Shown here: piece after piece, positions 47,584-63,100 of the stretch
Layout: each line of letters opens with the position of its first letter
How positions within the stretch are numbered: the first letter of the stretch is position 1
Source: Glandiceps talaboti
Lineage: Eukaryota; Hemichordata; Enteropneusta; Spengelidae
DNA length: 64,000 nucleotides
Direction: 5' to 3'
Assembly: GCF_964340395.1 (NCBI RefSeq)
Contig: NC_135557.1
Location: forward strand, 1,776,187 to 1,840,186
The notes under the pieces: model-generated
What the model saw: only the letters and a program-made list of their open reading frames with translations
What the model was told of the DNA's origin: nothing
The model's database searches: none
Made by a program: the position numbers and the translations under genes

Positions 47584-50500
47584 TTATAAGCTAACGTAAT
47601 CGCGTCGGCTCCGCTTCATTTGCCGTTGATTAAGCCGGCTTAAATTTCCTCAGGTGTGACCGGCAAAAACTTATTCATCGTAAACTTCACACTTACGACG
47701 TTACACGACGTGTACGTCGATCTACCAATAATGCTTAATACATGGTTCAGCGTTAGGATTTATAGAAATGTTGAAATGTTACACTTCAGTTAAGACCTAA
47801 ACTGTCTGTAACGTATGACTGTGTGGTTGAAAGGGCTGACAAGGTGTAGAAAATCCGACATTTTGGTGTCGGAAAGGGTTACGCTAGTGTTCCGAAGTTA
47901 CTTGCGAGTGGTATCAGTGTGACAGACGGGAAAAACCAGCTGTTAGTGCCGGTATAACAATGGGGAAAAGACGTGTCTATTCATAGACCCTCCACCGGTC
48001 TATGTTCTATTGTACTATACTGGCAGTGGCGTTGTCTAATTTGCATCCAAAAAATCCTAGACACTAACAAAAGATTAACAGCATAAGCATAGGTGTCGGT
48101 CCGATATCAAAATCAATCTACATTTTACTTGTTGAGATTTCACTTCCCAATTTCCAATGAACGAAACTATGAATGATGTTTAATCGTATTACTGTCATGA
48201 AAGATTTTTCTTGCAACAAAGTTGTCACTTGGACGAAAAAACCACTGCTCGTAGGCTGACTTCGCAAAGTAAGCCTCTATGTTATGGCAACATAAACAAC
48301 TGCCAATCATTCTTGCGTAAACATTGTCTGCTAAGCTGTTATATGCTTATTCTGTAAACCACAGACAACACAGACAAGCAAGAACATACTTGCCTGTTTG
48401 TACGTACATGTCGAAACGTAAATACTCGGTGTGATTTTCACAAAACTTATTTTTTAGAGCTGCCTATAACTGTTTACATATTGCAGTATACACGGTCGAG
48501 GAAACGATATCATCATGTTACCAATATTGACAATCACTGTACTTCACCGGGGATGGGTAGTGCGTACATTACGACTATCCTAGAAGGATATATACCCGAT
48601 GGCCATAAATATCTACAAGTGATATCAAATACCCTATAAACCTGGTATACGATAGTTCTCTTTTTGGAATATGTGGTTGCCCTAAAACGTGTGTTTGTGT
48701 GTACACATATGCGCAAACTTCATTAAGAGAGAAAACTAAACAGAAAATCGCCATTTCTAACTGATTACGGTGACACATCGAATACGAAGTACGATTGCCA
48801 CCACTTCCCACTTCATTAGTCGTGTTAGCCCCTATAATTTCAAAGTTGGGGGAAATCTGACTTGTGGTATGGTACCTAAAGTTGAAACTGTAGGTACATC
48901 CACGTACAGACAAATACATGTGAAAAGGGATGCTTTTATTGTGGCGGACACGACACTCCTTTTATCGGAGAACGTATTTGTGTATGTGCACATGACAGGT
49001 GAATGGTTACGACGTTTTCAACTTTATGTGTTATCGTGATAATAGTAAAAACGACATGTACATGTAATCATTAAACCGCCCACACTTTCTATTTTACAAT
49101 TGAATTTTTAAATTACGAAAGCTAGTCGAGTACTATACCCCCTCCCCCGTCACCACTACCATATTCGTCCATGGATGTATCATGAAGGATCATGCATAGA
49201 AAGATGGGATGAAACACGATTTTGTAGTTTGCAGGGGATTGCATGGAAAATGGACAGCATACAATTCAAACGAACTCGAACAATTTATGTTATTGATCAG
49301 GACGAAAATACAGTCAATCAGCTTAGTAATCACAAACCACAATCAGAATCGTTTATCACTTACAAAGACACTTTTAAAAGGTAGCGTAATAAGGCATGTC
49401 CCAATATGAATAGATTCAGTTAAAATCGGTTCGAATTCAGTTTATGTGCCCACACGGAATGTTAGAAATGGACTTGAATCACACATACTGTAATGTGTAA
49501 AGATACAGTACCACCCGACCCCGCTCCACTATACCGTTGTACAATACTAACAGTGGAAATCAACTTTAGCGTCCATACATAATAATAAGTTATTTCTTTG
49601 CAGATATACATGTATGTGGGCTTTTTGAAACTAGAACTTGTATTTACTAGGTCTAATGCCTTTTATTGTTCAAGTTGTTAAGTCGTATTTTTATTCGCAC
49701 GCATCTATCAGAGGAACTGTGTTCGGACGTCGTTACCGTAATCTGTCGCGTTGATGTTGACCGCCGCACCATGACAGTGATGAACGCATTGACGACGGCT
49801 TTCAGATGTTTCAAGTCGCACTATAAAATGTTTCAAAAATGTCTTGCTTCTCCGAGCTCCCAGCCATTAGAAAATTTAACTGAAAGTATGGGAATTCTTG
49901 ATCGAAACATATTCAGTCATAAAATCTTCAGGTTTCTGACAATTTCCAATACTTGTTACAAGAAAGACTGCAGTACAAGAACATTTGGTTAGCTACACGA
50001 TTACATCTGATCCCTTACACGTGACACGCACGATCATTGTCCATTGTGAGCCTCGCCTTCTGTACATGTACCGTACGTCCAGCTTGTCTGTCGGTGTCAC
50101 ATTTTGCTTCCTCTCTTCAGTTTTCTAAGATGTTTTAAGAATTTGAAAACAATCAGTGTATGCTTGACAAAATTTCTTTCCACTGAAGTTTAGAAAACAT
50201 TTAGTTCTACCACAGACAAGTATAGTCTGTGGTTCTACTCTACGTAAACGTTGTGTTGTTGCATCATGCATCATGAGACGTCACATTGACCTCATACTTC
50301 GCTTCGTTTACAAAACTGACACATTGTATCTCCCCCTGATGGAGACAGTTGTCTAGACTTCCCATGTATTAGGTGGATTCGACAGTAGTCGACGAGAAGC
50401 CGCCCCGGCCTCTCCAATTAACACATGATTAAGATTAACATAGGAAGTCATTCACACTTTAGACGACCAAAGACAGACTGATGTGCGTTCTGGCAGGTTA

Positions 50501-51090
50501 GCCTTTTCACGGATCGTGGTGACGAATTGCAACCATCATATTGTGAACATGCATATTATTTGCTAAGACAATCCCAAGATCCCGATCGTATGTCACCATT
50601 AAAAGTTACAAACACACAAAATACATATGGAATTTATACTGATGAGCATTTTGTAGCTGTTTATGAAAGTGTATTAAAATAGGCATATATCATATCCCAT
50701 GGTGTTTGATTTCACTGGCCGACCCAGTGTGTATTTTCTCTATGTCATGAAATCTGCTGATGCGGATATGTTTGTTATGTAATGTTACTAGCCTACATAA
50801 TATAGTCACAAGTAGTCAAGTTTGATAAATACCAGCTTTTAATGTTGTAAAAGTGTAACGTGTTTTCGACCGAACGCGGGCAATATCACCTTCTCGGGTC
50901 ACCCTATCCGACGTATAAGTCGAGCTTTAACTATGCCGGTTCAAGGAAGTTTAAGCCACGCCTTACACGTCGGACTATGAAGCGGATAAGCCGAGCGGTT
51001 CACCGACGTAAACAACGGTTGCCACTGCCGGTTCTCTTCCGGTCGAGTCGTACACGTCGTTGAACCGCTGATCAACCGGTGTTAAATCGG

Positions 51091-51118
51091 AAGCTTAAAC
51101 GTCAGTTTTCATGCAGTG
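51091..51118. repeat. Right terminal inverted repeat
   Basis: 28 bp ending catgcagtg. It is the reverse complement of the left terminus with one mismatch. Confidence 0.93.
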
Positions 51119-54100
51119 TACTAAGCACAAGACAAGTAATGAAAACCTTATGTCACAAGTAGATTGTAGCAGAAGGAAGAAATATTTTGGAGATGAACAG
51201 AATTGTATTATCCATGTTAACATCTTTTCAAAAAGGTTAAATTGAGTAGTGGCAACTTTAAGAGTAAATATTATAATCTAAATAACTGTTATTTAATTCC
51301 ATCAATAAGTTTATACTGTATTGTTTGATTCATTCCTTTCAGGATGGAACTCAAGGTCACGGAAGATGACACGAACACAGATGGCAGATGAACACCAGAC
51401 AGCCAATCAAGAAGTGGAAGAAGTAAGTGAAGTTTTTGGAATTGTATAATTACTGAGAATGGTCATTAAATTTTGTTGCCCAGTATTTCTTCCCATCTGC
51501 AATGGAAAGTATAAGTTATCAAAAAGTTCTCTTGTCAGTACTAAGCACACGACAAGTAATGATAACCTTATGTCACAAGTAGATTGTAGGTAGCAGAATG
51601 AAGAAGTATTTTGGAGATGAACAGAATTGTATTATCCGCGGTAATATCTTTTCAAAGAGGTTAAATTGAGTAGTGGCAACTTTAAGAGTAAATATTAGAA
51701 TCTAAATAACTGTTATTTCATCCCATCAATAAGTTTATATTGTATTGTTTGATTCCTTCCTTTCAGGATGGAACTCAAGGTCACGGAAGATGACACGAAC
51801 ACAGATGGCAGATGAACACCAGACAGCCAATCAAGAAGTGGAAGAAGTAATTGAAGATTTTGGAATTGTATAATTACTGAGAATGGTCATTAAATTTTGT
51901 TGCACAGTATTTCTTCCCATCTGCAATGGAAAGTATAAGTTATCAAAAAGTTCTTTTGTCAGTACTAAGCACACGACAAGTAATGATAACCTTATGTCAC
52001 AAGTAGATTGTAGCAAAATGAAGAAGTATTTTGGAGATGAACAGAATTGTATTATCGTGGTAATATCTTTTCAAAAAGGTTAAATTGAGTAGTGGCAACT
52101 TTAAGAGTAAATATTAGAATACTTTTATTTCATTCCATCAATAAGTTTATACTGTATTGTTTGATTCCTTCCTTTCAGGATGGAACTCAAGGTCACGGAA
52201 GATGACACGAACACAGATGGCAGATGAACACCAAACAGCCAATCAAGAAGTGGAAGAAGTAAGTGAAGATATTGGAATTGTATAATTACTGAGAATGGTC
52301 ATTAAATTTTGTTGCCCAATATTTCTTCCCATCTGCAATGGAAAGTATAAGTTATCAAAAAGTTCTTTTGTCAGTACTAAGAACACGACAAGTAATGACA
52401 ACCTTATGTCACAAGTAGATTGTAGCAGAATGAAGAAATATTGCAGATGAACAGAATTGTATTATCCATGGTAATATCTTTTCAAAGAGGTTAAATTGAG
52501 TAGTGGCAACTTTAAGAGTAAATATTAGAATCTAAATAACTGTTATTTCATCCCATCAATAAGTTTATACTGTATTGTTTGATTCCTTCCTTTCAGGATG
52601 GAACTCAAGGTCACGGAAGATGATACCAACACAGATGGCAGATGAACACCAGACAGCCAATCAAGAAGTGGAAGAAGTAAGTGAAGTTTTTGGAATTGTA
52701 TAATTACTGAGAATGGTCATTAAATTTTGTTGCCCAGTATTTATTCCCATCTGCAATGGAACGTATAAGTTATCAAAAAGTTCTTTTGTCAGTACTAAGC
52801 GCACGACAAGTAATGACAACCTTATGTCACAAGTAGATTGTAGCAGAATGAAGAAATATTTTGGAGATGAACAGAATTGTATTATCCATGGTAATATGTT
52901 TTCAAAAAGGTTAAATTGAGTAGTGGCAATTTTAAGAGTAAAGATTAGAATTTAAATAACTGTTATTTCATTCCATCAATAAGTTTATACTGTATTGTTT
53001 GATTCCTTCCTTTCAGGATAGAACTCAAGGTCACGGAAGATGACACGAACACAGATGGCAGATGAACACCAGACAGCCAATCAAGAAGTGGAAGAAGTAA
53101 GTGAAGATTTTGGAATTGTATAATTACTGAGAATGGTCATTAAATTTTGTTGCCCAATATTTATTCCCATCTACAATGGAAAGTATAAGTTATCAAAAAG
53201 TTCTTTTGTCAGTACTAAGCACGCGACAAGTAATGATAACCTTATGTCACAAGTAGATTGTAGCAGAATGAAGAAGTATTTTGGAGATGAACAGAATTGT
53301 ATTATCCGTGGTAATACCTTTTCAAAAAAGTTAAATTGAGTAGTGGCAACTTTAAAAGTAAATATTAGAATCTAAATAACTGTTATTTCATTCCATCAAT
53401 AAGTTTATACTGTATTGTTTGATTCATTCCTTTCAGGATGGAACTCAAGGTCACGGAAGATGACACGAACACAGATGGCAGATGAACACCAGACAGCCAA
53501 TCAAGAAGTGGAAGAAGTAAGTGAAGATTTTGGAATTGTATAATTACTGAGAATGGTCATTAAATTTTGTTGCCCAGTATTTATTCTCATCTGCAATGGA
53601 AAGTATAAGTTATCAAAAAGTTCTTTTGTCAGTACTAAGCACGCGACAAGTAATGATAACCTTATGTCACAAGTAGATTGTAGCAGAATCAAGAAATATT
53701 TTGGAGATGAACAGAATTGTATTATCCATGGTAATATCTTTTCAAAAAGGTTAAATTGAGTAGTGGCAATTTTAAGAGTAAAGATTAGAATTTAAATAAC
53801 TGTTATTTCATTCCATCAATAAGTTTTTACTGTATTGTTTGATTCATTCCTTTCAGGATGGAACTCAAGGTCATGGAAGATGACACGAACACAGATGGCA
53901 GACTAACACCAGACAGCCAATCAAGAAGTGGAAGAAGTAAGTGAAGATTTTGGAATTGTATAATTACTGAGAATGGTCATTAAATTTTGTTGCCCAGTAT
54001 TTATTCCCATCTGCAATGGAAAGTATAAGTTATCAAAAAGTTCTTTTGTCAGTACTAAGCACGCGACAAGTAATGATAACCTTATGTCACAAGTAGATTG

Positions 54101-57100
54101 TAGCAGAATGAAGAAGTATTTTGGAGATGAACAGAATTGTATTATCCGTGGTAATACCTTTTCAAAAAGGTTAAATTGAGTAGTGGCAACTTTAAAAGTA
54201 AATATTAGAATCTAAATAACTGTTATTTCATTCCATCAATAAGTTTATACTGTATTGTTTGATTCATTCCTTTCAGGATGGAACTCAAGGTCACGGAAGA
54301 TGACACGAACACAGATGGCAGATGAACACCAGACAGCCAATCAAGAAGTGGAAGAAGTAAGTGAAGATTTTGGAATTGTATAATTACTGAGAATGGTCAT
54401 TACATTTTGTTGCCCAATATTTCTTCCCATCTGCAATGGAAAGTATAAGTTATCAAAAAGTTCTTTTGTCAGTACTAAGCACACGACAAGTAATGACAAC
54501 CTTATGTCACAAGTAGATTGTAGCAGAATGAAGAAGTATTTTGGAGATGAACAGAATTGTATTATCCGTGGTAATATCTTTTCAAAAAGGTTAAATTGAG
54601 TAGTGGCAACTTTAAGAGTAAATATTAGAATCTAAATAACTGTTATTTCATTCCATCAATAAGTTTATACTGTATTGTTTGATTCATTCCTTTCAGGATG
54701 GAACTCAAGGTCATGGAAGATGACACGAACACAGATGGCAGACTAACACCAGACAGCCAATCAAGAAGTGGAAGAAGTAAGTGAAGATTTTGGAATTGTA
54801 TAATTACTGAGAATGGTCATTAAATTTTGTTGCCCAGTATTTATTCTCATCTGCAATGGAAAGTATAAGTTATCAAAAAGTTCTTTTGTCAGTACTAAGC
54901 ACGCGACAAGTAATGATAACCTTATGTCACAAGTAGATTGTAGCAGAATCAAGAAGTATTTTGGAGATGAACAGAATTGTATTATCCGTGGTAATATCTT
55001 TTCAAAAAAGTTAAATTGAGTAGTGGCAACTTTAAGAGTAAATATTAGAATCTAAATAACTGTTATTTCATTCCATCAATAAGTTTATACTGTATTGTTT
55101 GATTCATTCCTTTCAGGATGGAACTCAAGGTCACGGAAGATGACACGAACACAGATGGCAGATGAACACCAGACAGCCAATCAAGAAGTGGAAGAAGTAA
55201 GTGAAGATTTTGGAATTGTATAATTACTGAGAATGGTCATTAAATTTTGTTGCCCAATATTTATTCCCATCTGCAATGGAAAGTATAAGTTATCAAAAAG
55301 TTCTTTTGTCAGTACTAAGCACACGACAAGTAATGATAACCTTATGTCACAAGTAGATTGTAGCAGAATGAAGAAGTATTTTGGAGATGAACAGAATTGT
55401 ATTATCCGTGGTAATATCTTTTCAAAAAGGTTAAATTGAGTAGTGGCAACTTTAAGAGTAAATATTAGAATCTAAATAACTGTTATTTCATTCCATCAAT
55501 AAGTTTATACTATATTGTTTGATTCATTCCTTTCAGGATGGAACTCAAGGTCATGGAAGATGACACGAACACAGATGGCAGACTAACACCAGACAGCCAA
55601 TCAAGAAGTGGAAGAAGTAAGTGAAGATTTTGGAATTGTATAATTACTGAGAATGGTCATTAAATTTTGTTGCCCAGTATTTATTCTCATCTGCAATGGA
55701 AAGTATAAGTTATCAAAAAGTTCTTTTGTCAGTACTAAGCACGCGACAAGTAATGATAACCTTATGTCACAAGTAGATTGTAGCAGAATCAAGAAATATT
55801 TTGGAGATGAACAGAATTGTATTATCCATGGTAATATGTTTTCAAAAAGGTTAAATTGAGTAGTGGCAATTTTAAGAGTAAAGATTAGAATTTAAATAAC
55901 TGTTATTTCATTCCATCAATAAGTTTTTACTGTATTGTTTGATTCATTCCTTTCAGGATGGAACTCAAGGTCATGGAAGATGACACGAACACAGATGGCA
56001 GACTAACACCAGACAGCCAATCAAGAAGTGGAAGAAGTAAGTGAAGATTTTGGAATTGTATAATTACTGAGAATGGTCATTAAATTTTGTTGCCCAGTAT
56101 TTATTCCCATCTGCAATGGAAAGTATAAGTTATCAAAAAGTTCTTTTGTCAGTACTAAGCACACGACAAGTAATGATAACCTTATGTCACAAGTAGATTG
56201 TAGCAGAATGAAGAAGTATTTTGGAGATGAACAGAATTGTATTATCTGTGGTAATATCTTTTCAAAAAGGTTAAATTGAGTAGTGGCAACTTTAAGAGTA
56301 AATATTAGAATCTAAATAACTGTTATTTCATTCCATCAATAAGTTTATACTGTATTGTTTGATTCATTCCTTTCAGGATGGAACTCAAGGTCATGGAAGA
56401 TGACACGAACACAGATGGCAGACTAACACCAGACAGCCAATCAAGAAGTGGAAGAAGTAAGTGAAGATTTTGGAATTGTATAATTACTGAGAATGGTCAT
56501 TAAATTTTGTTGCCCAGTATTTATTCTCATCTGCAATGGAAAGTATAAGTTATCAAAAAGTTCTTTTGTCAGTACTAAGCACACGACAAGTAATGATAAC
56601 CTTATGTCACAAGTAGATTGTAGCAGAATGAAGAAATATTTTGGAGATGAACAAAATTGTATTATCCGTGTTAATATCTTTTCAAAAAGGTTAAATTGAG
56701 TAGTGGCAACTTTAAGAGTAAATATTAGAATCTAAATAACTGTTATTTCATTCCATCAATAAGTTTATACTGTATTGTTTGATTCAATCCTTTCAGGATG
56801 GAACTCAAGGTCACGGAAGATGACACGAACACAGATGGCAGATGAACACCAGACAGCCAATCAAGAAGTGGAAGAAGTAAGTGAAGATTTTGGAATTGTA
56901 TAATTACTGAGAATGGTCATTAAATTTTGTTGCCCAGTATTTATTCCCATCTGCAATGGAAAGTATACGTTATCAAAAAGTTCTTTTGTCAGTACTAAGC
57001 ACACGACAAGTAATGATAACCTTATGTCACAAGTAGATTGTAGCAGAATGAAGAAGTATTTTGGAGATGAACAGAATTGTATTATCCGTGGTAATATCTT

Positions 57101-60100
57101 TTCAAAAAGGTTAAATTGAGTAGTGGCAACTTTAAGAGTAAATATTAGAATCTAAATAACTGTTATTTCATTCCATACTGTATTGTTTGATTCATTCCTT
57201 TCAGGATGGAACTCAAGGTCATGGAATATGACACGAACACAGATGGCAGACTAACACCAGACAGCCAATCAAGAAGTGGAAGAAGTAAGTGAAGATTTTG
57301 GAATTGTATAATTACTGAGAATGGTCATTACATTTTGTTGCCCAATATTTATTCCCATCTGCAATGGAAAGTAAAAGTTATCTAAAAGTTCTTTTGTCAG
57401 TACTAAGCACACAACAAGTAATGACAACCTTATGTCACAAGTAGATTGTAGCAGAATGAAGAAATGCTTTGGAGATGAACAGAATTGTATTATCCGTGGT
57501 AATATCTTTTCAAAAAGGTTAAAGTGAGTAGTGGCAACTTTAAGAGTAAATATTAGAATCTATATAACTGTTATTTCATTCCATCAATAAGTTTATACTG
57601 TATTGTTTGATTCATTCCTTTCAGGATGGAACTCAAGGTCACGGAAGATGACACGAACACAGATGGCAGATGAACACCAGACAGCCAATCAAGAAGTGGA
57701 AGAAGTAAGTGAAGATTTTGGAATTGTATAATTACTGAGAATGGTCATTAAATTTTGTTGCCCAGTATTTATTCCCATCTGCAATGGAAAGTATAAGTTA
57801 TCAAAAAGTTCTTTTGTCAGTACTAAGCACAAGGCAAGTAATGAAAACCTTATGTCACAAGTAGAATGTAGCAGAATGAAGAAATATTGGAGATGAACAG
57901 AATTGTATTATCCGTGGTAATATCTTTTCAAAAAGGTTAAAGTGAGTAGTGGCAACTTGTAAGAGTAAATATTAGAATACTGTTATTTCATTCCATCAAT
58001 AAGTTTATACTGTAATGTTTGATTCATTCCTTTCAGGATGGAACTCAAGGTCACGGAAGATGACACGAATACAGATGGCAGATGAACACCAGACAGCCAA
58101 TCAATCAAGAAGTGGAAGAAGTAAGTGAAGATTTTGGAATTGTATAATTACTGAGAATGGTCATTAAATTTTGTTGCCCAATATTTCTTCCCATCTGCAA
58201 TGGAAAGTATAAGTTGTCAAAAAGTTCTTTTGTCAGTACTAAGCACAAGACAAGTAATGACAACCTTATGTCACAAGTAGATTGTAGCAGAATGAAGAAA
58301 TGTTTTGGAGATGAACAGAATTGTATTATCCGTGGTAATACCTTTTCAAAAAAGTTAAATTAAGTAGTGGCAACTTTAAAAGTAAATATTAGAATCTAAA
58401 TAACTTATTTCATTCCATCAATAAGTTTATACTGTATTGTTTGATTCATTCCTTTCAGGATGGAACTCAAGGTCACGGAAGATGACACGAACACAGATGG
58501 CAGATGAACACCAGACAGCCAATCAAGAAGTGGAAGAAGTAAGTGAAGATTTTGGAATTGTATAATTACTGAGAATGGTCATTAAATTTTGTTGCCCAAT
58601 ATTTATTCCCATCTGCAATTGAATGTACAAGTAATCAAAAAGTTCTTTTGTCAGTACTAAGCACACGACAAGTAATGACAACCTTATGTCACAAGTAGAT
58701 TGTAGCAGAATAAAGAAATATTGGAGATGAACAGAATTGTATTATCCGTGGTAATATCTTTTCAAAAAGGTTAAATTGAGTAGTGGCAACTTTAAGAGTA
58801 AATATTAGAATACTGTTATTTCATTCCATCAATAAGTTTATACTGTATTGTTTGATTCATTCCTTTCAGAATGGAACTCAAGGTCACGGAAGATGACACG
58901 AACACAGATGGCAGATGAACACCAGACAGCCAATCAAGAAGTGGAAGAAGTAAGTGAAGATTTTGGAATTGTATAATTACTGAGAATGGTCACTAAATTT
59001 TGTTGCCCAATATTTATTCCCATCTGCAATGGAAAGTATAAGTTATCTAAAAGTTCTTTTGTCAGTACTAAGCACACGACAAGTAATGACAACCTTATGT
59101 CACAAGTAGATTGTAGGAGAATGAAGAAGTATTTTGGAGATGAACAGAATTGTATTATCCGTGGTAATACCTTTTCAAAAAAGTTAAATTGAGTAGTGGC
59201 AACTTTAAAAGTAAATATTAGAATCTAAATAACTGTTATTTCATTCCATCAATAAGTTTATACTGTATTGTTTGATTCATTCCTTTCAGGATGGAACTCA
59301 AGGTCACGGAAGATGACACGAACACAGATGGCAGATGAACACCAGACAGCCAATCAAGAAGTGGAAGAAGTAAGTGAAGATTTTGGAATTGTATAATTAC
59401 TGAGAATGGTCATTAAATTTTGTTGCCCAGTATTTATTCCCATCTGCAATGGAAAGTATAAGTTATCAAAAAGTTCTTTTGTCAGTACTAAGCACACGAC
59501 AAGTAATGATAACCTTATGTCACAAGTAGATTGTAGCAGAATGAAGAAGTATTTTGGAGATGAACAGAATTGTATTATCCGTGGTAATATCTTTTCAAAA
59601 AGGTTAAATTGAGTAGTGGCAACTTTAAGAGTAAATATTAGAATCTGAATAACTGTTATTTCATTCCATCAATAAGTTTATACTGTATTGTTTGATTCAT
59701 TCCTTTCAGGATGGAACTCAAGGTCATGGAAGATGACACGAACACAGATGGCAGACTAACACCAGACAGCCAATCAAGAAGTGGAAGAAGTAAGTGAAGA
59801 TTTTGGAATTGTATAATTACTGAGAATGGTCATTAAATTTTGTTGCCCAGTATTTATTCTCATCTGCAATGGAAAGTATAAGTTATCAAAAAGTTCTTTT
59901 GTCAGTACTAAGCACGCGACAAGTAATGATAACCTTATGTCACAAGTAGATTGTAGCAGAATCAAGAAGTATTTTGGAGATGAACAGAATTGTATTATCC
60001 GTGGTAATATCTTTTCAAAAAAGTTAAATTGAGTAGTGGCAACTTTAAGAGTAAATATTAGAATCTAAATAACTGTTATTTCATTCCATCAATAAGTTTA

Positions 60101-63100
60101 TACTGTATTGTTTGATTCATTCCTTTCAGGATGGAACTCAAGGTCACGGAAGATGACACGAACACAGATGGCAGATGAACACCAGACAGCCAATCAAGAA
60201 GTGGAAGAAGTAAGTGAAGATTTTGGAATTGTATAATTACTGAGAATGGTCATTACATTTTGTTGGCAATATTTATTCCCATCTGCAATGGAAAGTATAA
60301 GTTATCAAAAAGTTCTTTTGTCAGTACTAAGCACATGACAAGTAATGACAACCTTATGTCACAAGTAGATTGTAGCAGAATGAAGAAATATTTTGGAGAT
60401 GAACAGAATTGTATTATCCATGGTAATATCTTTTCAAAAAAGTTAAATTGAGTAGTGGCAACTTTAAGAGTAAATATTAGAATCTAAATAACTGTTATTT
60501 CATTCCATTAATAAGTTTATACTGTATTGTTTGATTCATTCCTTTCAGGATGGAACTCAAGGTCACGGAAGATGACACGAACACAGATGGCAGATGAACA
60601 CCAGACAGCCAATCAAGAAGTGGAAGAAGTAAGTGAAGATTTTGGAATTGTATAATTACTGAGAATGGTCATTAAAGTTTGTTGCCCAATATTTATTCCC
60701 ATCTGCAATTGAATGTATAAGTAATCAAAAAGTTCTTTTGTCAGTACTAAGCACACGACAAGTAATGACAACCTTATGTCACAAGTAGATTGTAGCAGAA
60801 TAAAGAAATATTGGAGATGAACAGAATTGTATTATCCGTGGTAATATCTTTTCAAAAAGGTTAAATTGAGTAGTGGCAACTTTAGGAGTAAATATTAGAA
60901 TCTAAATAACTGTTATTTCATTCCATCAATAAGTTTATACTGTATTGTTTGATTCATTCCTTTCAGGATGGAACTCAAGGTCACGGAAGATGACACGAAC
61001 ACAGATGGCGGATGAACACCAGACAGCCAATCACGAAGTGGAAGAAGTAAGTGAAGATTTTGGAATTGTATAATTACTGAGAATGGTCATTAAATTTTGT
61101 TGCCCAATATTTCTTCCCATCTGCAATGGAAAGTATAAGTTGTCAAAAAGTTCTTTTGTCAGTACTAAGCACACGACAAGTAATGACAACCTTATGTCAC
61201 AAGTAGATTGTAGCAGAATGAAGAAATATTTTGGAGATGAACAGAATTGTATTATCCGCGGTAATATCTTTTCAAAAATGTTAAATTGAGTAGTGGCAAC
61301 TTTAAGAGTAAATATTAGAATCTAAATAACTGTTATTTCATTCCATCAATAAGTTTATACTGTATTGTTTGATTCATTCCTTTCAGGATGGAACTCAAGG
61401 TCACGGAAGATGACACGAACACAGATGGCAGATGAACACCAGACAGCCAATCAAGAAGTGGAAGAAGTAAGTGAAGATTTTGGAATTGTATAATTACTGT
61501 GAATGGTCATTAAATTTTGTTGCCCAGTATTTATTACCATCTGCAATGGAAAGTATAAGTTATCAAAAAGTTCTTTTGTCAGTACTAAGCACAAGGCAAG
61601 TAATGATAACCTTATGTCACCAGTAGATTGTAGCAGAATGAAGAAGTATTTTGGAGATGAACAGAATTGTATTATCCGTGGTAATATCTTTTCAAAAAGG
61701 TTAAATTGAGTAGTGGCAACTTTAAGAGTAAATATTAGAATCTAAATAACTGTTATTTCATTCCATCAATAAGTTTATACTGTATTGTTTGATTCATTCC
61801 TTTCAGGATGGAACTCAAGGTCACGGAAGATGACACGAACACAGATGGCAGATGAACACCAGACAGCCAATCAAGAAGTGGAAGAAGTAAGTGAAGATTT
61901 TGGAATTGTATAATTACTGAGAATGGTCATTAAATTTTGTTGCCCAATATTTATTCCCATCTGCAATGGAATGTATAAGTAATCAAAAAGTTCTTTTGTC
62001 AGTACTAAGCACACGACAAGTAATGACAACCATATGTCACAAGTAGATTGTAGCAGAATAAAGAAATATTGGAGATGAACAGAATTGTATTATCCGTGGT
62101 AATACCTTTTCAAAAAAGTTAAATTGAGTAGTGGCAACTTTAAGAGTATATATTAGAATCTAAATAACTGTTATTTCATTCCATCAATAAGTTTATACTG
62201 TATTGTTTGATTCATTCCTTTCAGGATGGAACTCAAGGTCACGGAAGATGACACGAACACAGATGGCAGATGAACACCAGACAGCCAATCAAGAAGTGGA
62301 CGAAGTAAGTGAAGATTTTGGAATTGTATAATTACTGAGAATGGTCATTAAAGTTTGTTGCCCAATATTTATTCCCATCTGCAATTGAATGTATAAGTAA
62401 TCAAAAAGTTCTTTTGTCAGTACTAAGCACACGACAAGTAATGACAACCTTATGTCACAAGTAGATTGTAGCAGAATAAAGAAATATTGGAGATGAACAG
62501 AATTGTATTATCCGTGGTAATATCTTTTCAAAAAGGTTAAATTGAGTAGTGGCAACTTTAGGAGTAAATATTAGAATCTAAATAACTGTTATTTCATTCC
62601 ATCAATAAGTTTATACTGTATTGTTTGATTCATTCCTTTCAGGATGGAACTCAAGCTCACGGAAGATGACACGAACACAGATGGCGGATGAACACCAGAC
62701 AGCCAATCACGAAGTGGAAGAAGTAAGTGAAGATTTTGGAATTGTATAATTACTGAGAATGGTCATTAAATTTTGTTGCCCAATATTTCTTCCCATCTGC
62801 AATGGAAAGTATAAGTTGTCAAAAAGTTCTTTTGTCAGTACTAAGCACACGACAAGTAATGACAACCTTATGTCACAAGTAGATTGTAGCAGAATGAAGA
62901 AATATTTTGGAGATGAACAGAATTGTATTATCCTTGGTAATATCTTTTCAAAAATGTTAAATTGAGTAGTGGCAACTTTAAGAGTAAATATTAGAATCTA
63001 AATAACTGTTATTTCATTCCATCAATAAGTTTATACTGTATTGTTTGATTCATTCCTTTCAGGATGGAACTCAAGGTCACGGAAGATGACACGAACACAG

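Larger units (their letters stand above)
47556..51118. mobile_element. 3,563-bp CACTA/EnSpm-like DNA transposon, probably non-autonomous
   Basis: Terminal inverted repeats of 28 bp with one mismatch: left cactgcatgaaaac then agacgtttaagctt, right the reverse complement. A 3-bp target duplication (tac) flanks it. CACTG ends with a 3-bp duplication point to the EnSpm/CACTA superfamily; Chapaev (4 bp) and Transib (5 bp) fit less well. Subterminal regions repeat motifs, as CACTA elements do. 'acgacgtgtacg' occurs at 47705-47716 and inverted at 51049-51060, and ttaagc/gcttaa words are frequent. Base composition is clearly less AT-rich than the array. No frame resembles a transposase; the longest (49666-49992, 108 codons) is unrecognised. 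It probably moved in trans. Confidence 0.9.

Noticed and set aside
49666-49992. Transposase gene inside the CACTA-like element
   Set aside because: The 108-codon frame shows no DDE/D motif or other transposase feature, and no other frame in the element is longer.
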